From Flavobacterium sp. (GTDB lineage: Bacteria > Bacteroidota > Bacteroidia > Flavobacteriales > Flavobacteriaceae), in assembly GCA_012032075.1 (NCBI GenBank), contig JAAURU010000025.1, positions 1-16,218 on the forward strand: a DNA stretch of 16,218 nt. Direction: 5' to 3'. The stretch's first letter is position 1. Each line of letters opens with the position of its first letter. The translations under genes were made by a program, and so were the position numbers. Below, one piece after another: positions 1 through 8,530 of the stretch. The notes beneath the pieces were generated by a model. It was not told the DNA's origin. It ran no database searches and worked only from the letters and a program-made list of their open reading frames with translations.

Positions 1-54
1 AAAGACAAATAAAAAAGAACATAAATACAAACTAAATTTTAAAAATACAGACAA

Positions 55-1534
55 ATGTCAAATTATTTTTAACTCACTACCACATCGTTTAAAAGTTCAA
101 GAATTAGGGAAGTGCGATTTTATGGATAGTGCCGAATTTTCGGAAGGTGTAACCAAATTAAAAGGTAAAAAAATAGTAATTATAGGTTGTGGTGCGCAAG
201 GTTTAGCGCAAGGACAAAACATGAGGGATAGTGGTTTGCATGTGGCTTATGCTCTTCGTAAAGAAGCTATCGATGGTAAAAGAGCGTCTTATGTAAACGC
301 AACTGAAAACGGATTTGAAGTGGGTACTTTTGAAGAAATTATCCCAACAGCCGATTTGGTTTCTAACCTTGCTCCAGATAAACAACATACTGATGTAGTA
401 AAAAAAGTAGTGCCTTTAATGAAAAAAGGTGCTTGTTTATCCTATTCACATGGTTTTAATATTGTGGAAGAAGGAGTTAAAATTCGTGAAGATATTACGG
501 TTGTTATGATTGCTCCAAAATCTCCAGCATCGGAAGTTAGGGCAGAAATATTTAAGAGGTTTTGGTGTGCCAACATTAATCGCAGTGCATACTGATAATG
601 ACCCAAATGGTGACGGTTTAGAAATCGCAAAAGCCTATTGTGTAGGAACTGGTGGTGATAGAGCGGGTGTTTTATTGTCATCTTTCGTTGCCGAAGTAAA
701 ATCGGATTTAATGGTGAACAAACTATTCTTTGTGGATTATTACAAACAGGTTCGATTTTGAGTTTCGACAAAATGGTCGAAAAAGGAATCGATAAAGGTT
801 ATGCTTCAAAATTAGTACAGTATGGTTGGGAAGTAATTACCGAAGCCTTAAAAATAGGTGGAATTACAAATATGATGGATCGTTTATCGAATCCTGCAAA
901 AGTAGAAGCTTTCAAAATAGCTGAAGAATTAAAAGCTATTATGAAGCCTTTGTTTGAAAAACACATGGACGATATTTTATCGGGTCATTTTTCGCAAACT
1001 ATGATGGAAGATTGGGCAGCTGGAGATAAAAACCTTTTAACTTGGAGAGAAGCGACGGGACAAACTAACTTTGAAAAAACTCCTGCTGGTAATGTGAAAA
1101 TTAGCGAACAAGAGTATTTTGACAATGCTTTATTGATGGTGGCTTTTGTTAAAGCTGGTGTAGAATTAGCTTATGAAACAATGACACTTTCTGGCATCAA
1201 AGAAGAATCGGCTTATTATGAGTCTTTGCATGAAACTCCGCTTATCGCGAATACTATTGCGCGTAAAAAATTATTCGAAATGAACCGAGTAATTTCAGAC
1301 ACAGCTGAATATGGTTGTTATTTATTTGATCATGCTTGTAAGCCTTTATTAGCTGATTTTATGAAAAAAGTAGAGACTAACATTATAGGTAAAAACTTTA
1401 ATGAAACAGCTAATAAAAATGTTGACAATTTCGAATTAGTAAAAATAAATGCAAGTATTAGAAATCATTCTATCGAAATTTGTGGTGCTGAATTAAGAGC
1501 TGCAATGATAGCTATGAAGAAAATTGTAGAGTAA
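55..1534 (+). CDS. ilvC: Ketol-acid reductoisomerase, long class II form (frameshifted three times here)
   Basis: Catalyses the NADPH-dependent, Mg-dependent isomeroreduction of acetolactate and acetohydroxybutyrate in valine, isoleucine and leucine synthesis, in the cytoplasm. The ATG at 55 begins MSNYF..., then the frame breaks at T-run 66-70 (one T too many), A-run 546-548 (one A too many) and G-run 713-714 (one G too few). With these repaired the product is 492 residues, the usual size of the long E. coli-like form. Seen in it: a Rossmann motif GCGAQG near residues 44-49, SHGFNIV, the PKSPASEVR lysine segment, the metal-binding EVKSDLM-GEQ segment (broken by the third shift), and YESLHETPLIAN plus CYLFDHA in the C-terminal knotted domain. 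All expected catalytic residues are present, so sequencing error is more likely than a dead gene. ilvA follows 64 bases later, probably in the same operon. Upstream ilv genes would lie outside the window. Confidence 0.93.
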
Positions 1535-1598
1535 ATAAAAGAGCATAGAATATAGAACAAAGAGAATAGAGAAATAAATATACCTGATTTTAAAAATC

Positions 1599-2858
1599 AT
1601 GCTAACAACAACAATGACCGTTTTTGAAGAAGTACTCGAAGCCAAAAAGCAATTTGAAGGTGTGGTTTTTCCTACTCCTTTGTTACCAAGCCGAAACTTA
1701 TCTAACGATTTCAATGCAAATATTTTCTTAAAAAGAGAAGATTTACAAGTCGTGCGTTCGTATAAAATTCGTGGTGCTTACAACAAAATGAGTTCATTAA
1801 CCGAAGTCGAAAAAAAACAAGGTATTGTTTGTGCAAGTGCAGGAAATCATGCACAAGGAGTGGCTTATTCTTGTAATTTATTACAAATTCACGGTAAAAT
1901 TTTTATGCCAAAAACCACTCCAAAACAAAAGATTAAACAAGTTCAACTCTTCGGACAAGAATATATTGAAATCATTTTAACAGGAGATACTTTTGATGAT
2001 GCTTATGCTACAGCAAATGAAACTTGTCAAGCCGAAAACAAAGTTTTTATTCATCCTTTTGATGATGTAAAAGTAATTGCAGGTCAAGGAACGGTTGGGT
2101 TAGAAATTCTAGACGATGCAAAAACACCTATTAATTATGTTTTTGTACCTATAGGCGGTGGTGGATTAGCTTCTGGATTATCAACTGTTTTTAAGGAATT
2201 AAGCCCAAATACAAAAATTATTGGGGTTGAACCCGAAGGTGCTCCGTCTATGAAAACTTCTATTAAAAATGGAGTGAATACACGTTTAGAGAGTATTGAT
2301 AAATTTGTAGATGGTGCCGCTGTGAAACAAGTGGGCAATCATAATTTTAAAATTTGTAAAGAAAATTTAGATGATATTATTCTAGTTCCTGAAGGAAAAG
2401 TTTGTTCAACCATCTTACAATTATATAACGAAGAAGCCATGGTGGTTGAACCAGCTGGTGCATTAACTATTGCCGCTTTAGATTTTTACAAAGAACAAAT
2501 TAAAGGTAAAAATGTAGTTTGTATTGTAAGTGGAAGTAATAATGACATTGAACGCACAGCCGAAATTAAAGAACGCTCTTTATTATATGAAGGATTAAAA
2601 CATTATTTCTTAATCCAGTTTCCACAACGTCCAGGTGCTTTAAAAGAATTTGTAAATGATATTTTAGGTGATGAAGATGATATTACTTATTTCCAATTCA
2701 AACAAAAAAACAACCGTGAATCAGGACCTGTAATTGTTGGTTTAGAATTAAAAAACAAAACCGACATTGCTCCTATTCAACATAAAATGACCGCAAAAGG
2801 TTTTGAATTTCATTATTTAAACGAAAAAGAAGATTTATTTGCTCAGTTAATCGGATAA
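1599..2858 (+). CDS. ilvA: Threonine dehydratase (threonine ammonia-lyase), biosynthetic
   Basis: PLP enzyme that deaminates threonine to 2-oxobutyrate, the first committed step to isoleucine; cytoplasmic. The 419-residue frame is intact. The PLP lysine lies in VRSYKIRGAY (K56), the substrate loop is SAGNHAQG (residues 80-87), the phosphate-binding glycine loop is GGGGL (186-190), and SGSNND closes the catalytic domain near residue 315. A single ACT-like regulatory region follows from about residue 330 (HYFLIQFPQRPGALKEF), as in short bacterial IlvA forms that respond to isoleucine. ATG 1599 is used, but ATG 1614, five codons on, is an equally possible start (MTVFEEV). The gene follows ilvC at a 64-base distance and is closed by a strong hairpin, so the pair ends a branched-chain amino-acid operon. 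Confidence 0.95.
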   Translation: MLTTTMTVFEEVLEAKKQFEGVVFPTPLLPSRNLSNDFNANIFLKREDLQVVRSYKIRGAYNKMSSLTEVEKKQGIVCASAGNHAQGVAYSCNLLQIHGKIFMPKTTPKQKIKQVQLFGQEYIEIILTGDTFDDAYATANETCQAENKVFIHPFDDVKVIAGQGTVGLEILDDAKTPINYVFVPIGGGGLASGLSTVFKELSPNTKIIGVEPEGAPSMKTSIKNGVNTRLESIDKFVDGAAVKQVGNHNFKICKENLDDIILVPEGKVCSTILQLYNEEAMVVEPAGALTIAALDFYKEQIKGKNVVCIVSGSNNDIERTAEIKERSLLYEGLKHYFLIQFPQRPGALKEFVNDILGDEDDITYFQFKQKNNRESGPVIVGLELKNKTDIAPIQHKMTAKGFEFHYLNEKEDLFAQLIG

Positions 2859-2890
2859 TAATACCTACAATCATTTTTTGAGTTAGTAGC

Positions 2891-2928
2891 AAAGCCTTTC
2901 AGGAAACTGTTAGGCTTTTGTGTTTTTT
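2891..2928 (+). terminator. Rho-independent terminator after ilvA
   Basis: Stem AAAGCCT (2891-2897) pairs with AGGCTTT (2912-2918). Inside it, after a TT/TT internal loop, CAG (2900-2902) pairs with CTG (2907-2909) around a GAAA tetraloop. The stem is followed by TTGTGTTTTTT. It lies 33 bases past the ilvA stop and before the next gene, so it fits the end of the ilv operon. Confidence 0.85.
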
Positions 2929-3001
2929 AGTTTTTAACTACAAAAAGAAATAAACTACTTGTCAAAATATTACTTACATTTATAGTATAAATTTTAAAAT
3001 A

Positions 3002-4051
3002 ATGATAAAAAAATACATTCAAAAATTGAGTTATTTAGTAGTCTTCCCATTATTATTATCTTGTAGTGCCACTAATATTATGACTTTAAGCGTAACTGAA
3101 CCTGCTCCTGTTCTTTTGAATAAGAAAACTACCAAAATAGGCATTATAAATAGAAGTATTCCTGATAAAAAATATGAAGTTGTCGATGCATTAGATAAAA
3201 TTCTAACAGCCGAAGGTAAAGAATTAGACAAAAAAGGCAGCATTAGCTCAATTGAAAGTTTAAAAGCCGAATTGGCAAAAAACAACAAACTAAATACTGT
3301 CATTATTTTAGATAGTGTAACATATAAAAAATATGGTATTGACCAATTTAGTGAAGAACTTCCTTGGGTAAAAATTCAAGAAATCTGTTCCAAAAATAAT
3401 GTTGATGCAATTTTTGAATTGTCTTTCTATGACACAGATTCTAAAATCTTATACAAATCAAATACTGTAGAATCAGTAAATGCTTTTGGTTTAAAAATTC
3501 CTATTATCGAACATGAAGTAACTGTAAATACATTAATAAAATCGGGTTGGAGAATTTATGACAATAATGACCAGTTCATTTCAGATGTTTATGCTGATTC
3601 TAAAACAGTAACATTAGTAGGAAGAGGAATAAATCCAATAAAAGCATTTGAAACTATCAAAACTAGAAAAGATGCTGTATTGAATGTGAGTAGAGACATA
3701 GGTAGAAATTATGCTTTACAAATTCTCCCATACAAAATAAGAGTTTCCAGAGATTACTATGTAAAAGGCACTTCCAATTTTGAAATTGCAAAAAGACGCG
3801 CACAAGCTGGACAATGGGATAGCGCTGCTGAATTATGGGAAATTGAAACTAAAAATACAGATGGAAAAATTGCTGGTAGAGCTTGTTATAACATGGGAAT
3901 TATCAACGAAATAAATGGTAACCTCGACAGTGCAATAGAATGGACTACAAAATCCTACACCGATTATGGTGATAAAAATGCTTTGCGTTATTTGAACATC
4001 TTAAAAAACAGAAAAGCTAAAAATGAACAATTAGAAAGAGAAACAAATTAA
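3002..4051 (+). CDS. DUF6340-type lipoprotein with C-terminal TPR repeats
   Basis: A 349-residue putative lipoprotein. The first 20 residues form a signal peptide ending in the lipobox LLSC, with C21 as the lipidated cysteine. The SVTEPAPVLL segment and the KIGIINRS strand just after it are what I recall of the flavobacterial DUF6340 family; this assignment is from memory. Residues about 275-335 look like two TPR helical hairpins (GQWDSAAELWE..., ACYNMGIINEINGNLDSAIEW), suggesting a protein-interaction role in the periplasm or at the outer membrane. No catalytic motif is visible. The frame is intact. It starts a two-gene transcription unit, with the next lipoprotein-like gene 11 bases downstream, and is separated from ilvA by a terminator. 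Function unknown. Confidence 0.8.
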   Translation: MIKKYIQKLSYLVVFPLLLSCSATNIMTLSVTEPAPVLLNKKTTKIGIINRSIPDKKYEVVDALDKILTAEGKELDKKGSISSIESLKAELAKNNKLNTVIILDSVTYKKYGIDQFSEELPWVKIQEICSKNNVDAIFELSFYDTDSKILYKSNTVESVNAFGLKIPIIEHEVTVNTLIKSGWRIYDNNDQFISDVYADSKTVTLVGRGINPIKAFETIKTRKDAVLNVSRDIGRNYALQILPYKIRVSRDYYVKGTSNFEIAKRRAQAGQWDSAAELWEIETKNTDGKIAGRACYNMGIINEINGNLDSAIEWTTKSYTDYGDKNALRYLNILKNRKAKNEQLERETN

Positions 4052-4062
4052 TACTGAAAACA

Positions 4063-5514
4063 ATGAAATATATAATTTACTTTTTCAGCCTTCTTTTATT
4101 TCAAAGCTGTATCGCTCAAAAACAAGACAGAAGCTTCATTTTAAAAACTAAAACTGACAAAACAATCCTTGAATTAGATAAAAATGGAGTCGTTTTATCA
4201 GAAGGTAATCCTATTGCATCACTAACTGAAAACAATATTATACTCGATTTAAAAGGAGATACTTTAGCCTATTTACACAAAGATGATATACTCATTTTAA
4301 AAAACAAAAATCAAATAACAAAAATTCTTCCAAATGGAACTATCGACAATGGAAGTGGTCAATCACTAAAATGGAATAAAAAAGGATATTTTAAATTAAA
4401 TAATAAGGAGCAATTGCAAATTATACCTAATAATTCAAAATTATATAGAGGAGCAAGCTTACTTATAACCATGCAGTTTATGATTGCATCTGAACCATAT
4501 TCCAATACTGAATTAATACTATCAAACCAACCCATGACAAACGAAAATCACTTCCCTAGAATAGAAGTTTACACTGAAAAAGATTATGGTGATAAAAATG
4601 CTGGAAGCCAAACAACAACCAATTCAAATGAAAAAGTATATGGTATGGGTAAAGCAGATTACCAACCTCATATTAATAGAACAAGTTATTTACTTGACGA
4701 AAAAGAAGCATTTAATTTAATGAATGTAGTTTTAATCCCTTTAAATCGTTGCTTTAAGGATAATAAACCAAACACAACTTTAGAAAACTATTTTACTTTA
4801 AGTTTAAACAGAGAATTAGTTGCTTTTAGAAATTTATTACCTAATTCGTTAACTGGTTTTCTTTCTTATGATTATAATAATGAAAGACAGTTTTTTGAAA
4901 CCATAATCGAATATCAAAAAATAGCACCCAGAAGTATAGAAATTGTATGGTTAGATGAAAAACAATGGTTTGTAAACAATGTATTTTATCAAACCGATTT
5001 AAGCCAATTCTATCTAGACAAAGAACCAAATATTGATGAAAAATTAACTAGAGGAACACTTATTGATTTTATTAGGTTTTCCAATGTTATTCAACCCAAA
5101 TTAAATGAAGGTTTTTCACATTTAAAGATACAACCAGAACAATCAGAAATTCCTACAAAAAACATACTATTAGAATTGGCTTTAACTCCAGGTGGGCCAG
5201 GCAGCAGTAGCTATCAATATGTTTTAAACAGCGATGGCACTCTTAAAAATTTAAACAAGTCTATTAAAATACCACATTATCAAATCGTTTCTCTTCTAAA
5301 TGAATTACAAAGCATTTATATACAACCTATTGAAAAATCCTTAAAAGCAAGACCAAAAGTAGCCGATGATGGACAATCTCTTATTTTCAAAGTATGGAAA
5401 GATGGAAAATTAATTAATTTACAATATGAAGGTGTTGAAAATCCTATGCCAAAAAACCTAGAAGCTTTTTATAACAAAACAGTAGCGTTTTTTAGAAAAA
5501 GCATGGAAAACTAA
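4063..5514 (+). CDS. Putative exported or lipid-anchored protein of unknown function
   Basis: I do not recognise this 483-residue protein. It begins with a short hydrophobic signal (residues 1-15) followed by QSC at 14-16, which could be a degenerate lipobox; an alternative is signal peptidase I cleavage after IAQ. Residues about 25-120 are built of short beta-like segments with recurring D-K-N-G turns, such as LDLKGDTLAYLHKDD and ILPNGTIDNGSG, resembling a repeated beta-meander. The middle is mixed and the C-terminal ~100 residues (YQYVLNSDGTLKNLN onward) form another beta-rich stretch. No enzyme motif stands out. It starts 11 bases after the TPR lipoprotein, so the two are probably co-transcribed and may act together in the envelope. 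The frame is intact. Confidence 0.75.
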   Translation: MKYIIYFFSLLLFQSCIAQKQDRSFILKTKTDKTILELDKNGVVLSEGNPIASLTENNIILDLKGDTLAYLHKDDILILKNKNQITKILPNGTIDNGSGQSLKWNKKGYFKLNNKEQLQIIPNNSKLYRGASLLITMQFMIASEPYSNTELILSNQPMTNENHFPRIEVYTEKDYGDKNAGSQTTTNSNEKVYGMGKADYQPHINRTSYLLDEKEAFNLMNVVLIPLNRCFKDNKPNTTLENYFTLSLNRELVAFRNLLPNSLTGFLSYDYNNERQFFETIIEYQKIAPRSIEIVWLDEKQWFVNNVFYQTDLSQFYLDKEPNIDEKLTRGTLIDFIRFSNVIQPKLNEGFSHLKIQPEQSEIPTKNILLELALTPGGPGSSSYQYVLNSDGTLKNLNKSIKIPHYQIVSLLNELQSIYIQPIEKSLKARPKVADDGQSLIFKVWKDGKLINLQYEGVENPMPKNLEAFYNKTVAFFRKSMEN

Positions 5515-5626
5515 TAAATTGATTACAAGATGGTATAGTAACACAATAAAAACAAAAAATATAACTTAAGAACTTGTAGCAATTTTAATTTTCAAATAGC
5601 CTCAACTTTTTAATTCTTATTTCCCC

Positions 5627-5666
5627 TTTGACAAAGTTTCTCAGCGATTAGTAAAACTTTGTCAAA
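5627..5666. terminator. 13-bp perfect inverted repeat in the convergent junction
   Basis: TTTGACAAAGTTT (5627-5639) is exactly complementary to AAACTTTGTCAAA (5654-5666) around a 14-base loop. Each arm holds CTTTG-N-CAAAG, so it is itself almost palindromic. It lies between a plus-strand gene ending at 5514 and a minus-strand operon ending at 5707, the place for a shared bidirectional terminator, but neither side has a long T tract. It could instead be a dispersed palindromic repeat. Confidence 0.55.
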
Positions 5667-5701
5667 AGTTCTTATCAAGACTTAATTGATTTTAAAAGCG
5701 A

Positions 5702-5851
5702 ATCCCCTAGCCCAGACTGCAATAAAACGCTTTTTGTGAAAGAAGGCTATTTTTTGTTAGGCAAAAAAAGCGACCAACGGAAGCTCTTTTTAGACTGTAC
5801 AAAAAAAGCTTTGTTTGCAAAACGTGTAATGGAAAGCTGGAAATAGCTCCT
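5702..5851. repeat. Structured ~150-base intergenic-type repeat (CTAGCCC ... GGAAATAGCTCC)
   Basis: The block starts CCCCTAGCCCAG and ends GGAAAGCTGGAAATAGCTCC. Those edges match, from memory, a dispersed element seen between genes in Flavobacterium genomes; no search was done. Two hairpins are visible. CGCTTTTTG (5728-5736) pairs imperfectly with CAAAAAAAGCG (5762-5772). AAGCTCTTTTT (5781-5791) pairs with AAAAAAAGCTT (5801-5811) with one mismatch. The right edge contains AGCT-GGAAAT-AGCT, another small fold. The element overlaps the last ~48 codons of the minus-strand S74 gene and supplies its stop codon. Confidence 0.6.
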
Positions 5852-8520
5852 TGAAGAAGTGGTAAGTATTCTGTGTTTGATATTAAATTATCTTTTTCTA
5901 GTTGTAAAAGTCGTTCCTCAACCAATTTTTGCTTTTCTTTTAAAAATTGTACTTCAAGCTCTAGTGAAGCAACTTTGTTTTTTTGTGCTATAATTACTTC
6001 TTGTTGTTCTTGAATGGCTTTAGTTAAATAGGGAATTAAGCCAACATAATTTATTGCTTTTATTTTTCGTTCTTCCTGCGTGGTTTCGGCAATTTTAGTT
6101 GGATCATTTGGAATTGATAATATTTCTTCTTTCACTAAATTAGGAAACACTTGCTCTAATTCTTGAGCAATAAAACCTGTTTGTTGACCACGAGCAAACC
6201 CATATTTTTGAGATAAATCGGATTTAAAATTGTAGTCTTTAACTTTTAATTGATTAAGTTTTAATAAAACCGATGCAGATTCTTTAATGTTTTCTTTTAA
6301 CGAACTGTCTGACGGATTGGTAAAAACGCCCGAGACAAATACATTACCAAGAAAATAACCTGAATAACCTATTGCTTGGGTTGCTTGTGAATATAACCCT
6401 ATATGAATACCTCCTGATGCAGCATCAATATAATTAAACGTTCCGTATTTTGAACCTGTTCCTAAACCAGATAAACTATTAATCTGACCATAATGAAAAC
6501 CATTACCCCAATTGTTAATTACTGTTTCAATTCCTGCTTGATTTCCATTACCTGAACTTGTCAGCAAGTTGTAATTTCCCCAATGAATTCCGTTACCTAT
6601 ATTGCTATTATAAATATGATTCCCATAAATATTTGAATTTCCATTTGATTCAAACGCTGATGCATTTCCATAAGCAATTCCATCATCATTTATTTCCATT
6701 AAGTAATATGCTCCAAATTTGTTTCCATTACCATAAAGTTCAAATTTATTATAGAAACCGTAATTGACACTTGAATTATTTCCAAAAAAAGATTACGTAC
6801 GCCATAATTTGGTACATTACCGTTGGCATTTATACCATTATATGTTCCTATTTTTGTAGAGGTATTTGACCCACTAACTGTATTATAACTTCCATATAAA
6901 TCTATAGAGCCAGAAGTATTTGATACATCATTAAATGTGCCTATTTTACTAGATAATGAATTACCAAGCAAGAGATTACTTGTTCCCCTTTGGATTCCTG
7001 AATTATTTGCGTTTATAATATTTTGCACACCATATAAGGTGATTGAATTATTATTCCTTAATTCGTTTTTTACACCTGTTTCGGTAAAAGATCCAGTTCC
7101 ATTCATTACATTATTTACAGCAATTTTTTCGCCTGTTCCAGCATCTGTAAATGAATTTCCGATACCTATATGAACTCCATTTCCAGTATTTGTAATTATG
7201 TTTCTTGTTCCATATTGTTGACCAGATCCCGTTCCTGTTAATTGTGTAAATGTTCCGGTAGTTAATCCGGTATTGCTTTGATTAATATTGTTTTTTGTTC
7301 CAAAAATACTAGCAGCATTAGTAGAGGTAATAGTATTAAAAACACCTGTTTTTCTCCAGCATTCGAACCATTCAAATTATAAATGGCTCCGTAATGAGAA
7401 CCAGTTCCCGAGTTGCTGATTATGGTTTCTGAACCTGCTTGATTTCCAGTACCTGTACCGCCCAAATTAACATAACTTCCGTAATGTATTCCGCTACCAG
7501 AAGATGTGTTTTCAGTTCGAATTCCCGTTTGAGTTACTGTTCCTGTCCCAGTGAAATCAGTAAAAACTGCTATTCTAATACCACTACCACTTGTTATAAA
7601 TTGATTACTCAAACCATAGTGAAACAAAGAACTTAATCCAGAAATCTGATTATAAATACCATATTTAGCAGCATTATTCCCGTTAGTCAGAAAATTAACT
7701 ACACCATATTGCCCGCCTGCACTCGTACTACTTATTGAATTCGTTAAACCAACACTATTTGTAGTATTTGAGCCTTGCATGCGGTTAAATATTCCCGTAT
7801 GCTGACCCGTGCCTGTATTTAAAAAAGAATTATCAAGAGCTATTATTGAACCTGTTGAAGCTCCAGTTAAAATGGAGTTAAAACCGATTCGATTTCCTAA
7901 ACCTGAGCCACTCAAATAATTGGTCGTTCCGTAATGAACATCATCACCATTAGTAAAAATATCGTTTGCGTTGCCGATTAATTGGGCATTAGAATTACCA
8001 GTTAATTCATTGTAAATTCCAATTTTTGGTGTGACGCTTCCTAAGTTTAAATTCCGTTGATTGCGAATTCCATATGATTTTGTTTCATCTGAAACAATAT
8101 CTAATTTTCCGTTCAAATCGGTTGACGTTCCAATTTTTACATTTCCTAAATGAAACATAGCGTCATTAATATCATCTGGTGCATTGGTTGAACCTACTTC
8201 GTAAAAATCGGCATCGGAATTTTTGGTTGAAGTTATGCCTACCCAAGCAGTTGTTACGTTATCCCAATAGTAAAACCCAGATTGATTGCTTCCCGAAATA
8301 GTTGTTAAATAAACCAGCATTCCTTGTTGTGCAATGGTTGGATTTGTAAGAGGAAATGCATCAACTTTTGGTATCAAAACGCCATCAGTATTTAAAGGCG
8401 TAATTTGATTGCTCGATTTTATATCCAATTGTGCATTTGGTGTAACAGTATTAATACCAACTTGAGCAAACGTCTGGTAAGAAAAAATCATTAAAACTAC
8501 TATCTGGAAAATGTTTTCAT
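5707..8520 (-). CDS. Secreted repeat protein with C-terminal S74 intramolecular chaperone (tail-fibre-like; frameshifted)
   Basis: Repaired length about 938 residues. The start at 8520 gives a signal peptide beginning MKTFFQIVV and ending QTFA after adding one base in A-run 8508-8511. Two further one-base losses lie at T-run 7349-7353 and A-run 6784-6790. After the signal comes QVGINTVTPNAQLDI, a common start of flavobacterial tail-fibre-domain proteins. Residues ~163-717 contain about 37 degenerate 15-residue repeats of the type [HKY]-[YI]-G-x-x-N. The S74 domain starts near residue 735 with NPSDSSLKENI, holding the Ser-Lys pair used for self-cleavage in this family, then QTGFIAQELEQVFPNLV and a coiled coil. 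Known S74 domains assemble trimeric fibres and are then cut off; here that is inference. The last ~48 residues are read from a repeat element and are probably not native. Last gene of a five-gene operon; 10-base gap to the previous gene. Confidence 0.85.
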
Positions 8521-8530
8521 AAAAATTTAT

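Noticed and set aside
1541..1573. AGA-rich near-repeat between ilvC and ilvA
   Set aside because: It is a short purine-rich stretch with irregular ATAGA-like units. It may be leader sequence or a degenerate intergenic repeat, but there is not enough regularity to call a feature.
2959..2995. Promoter for the lipoprotein gene at 3002 (TTG at 2959 with TACATTTA or TAAATTTT)
   Set aside because: The spacings (13 or 26 bases) do not fit the usual Bacteroidota TTG / TAnnTTTG arrangement of about 19-21 bases, and such AT-rich matches are common by chance.
5707..8520. Prophage or phage tail module suggested by the tail-fibre-like S74 protein
   Set aside because: The protein has a signal peptide and sits among lipoprotein, lectin and T9SS genes. 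No capsid, terminase, integrase, lysis or other phage gene is visible. S74 domains occur in many secreted Bacteroidota proteins.
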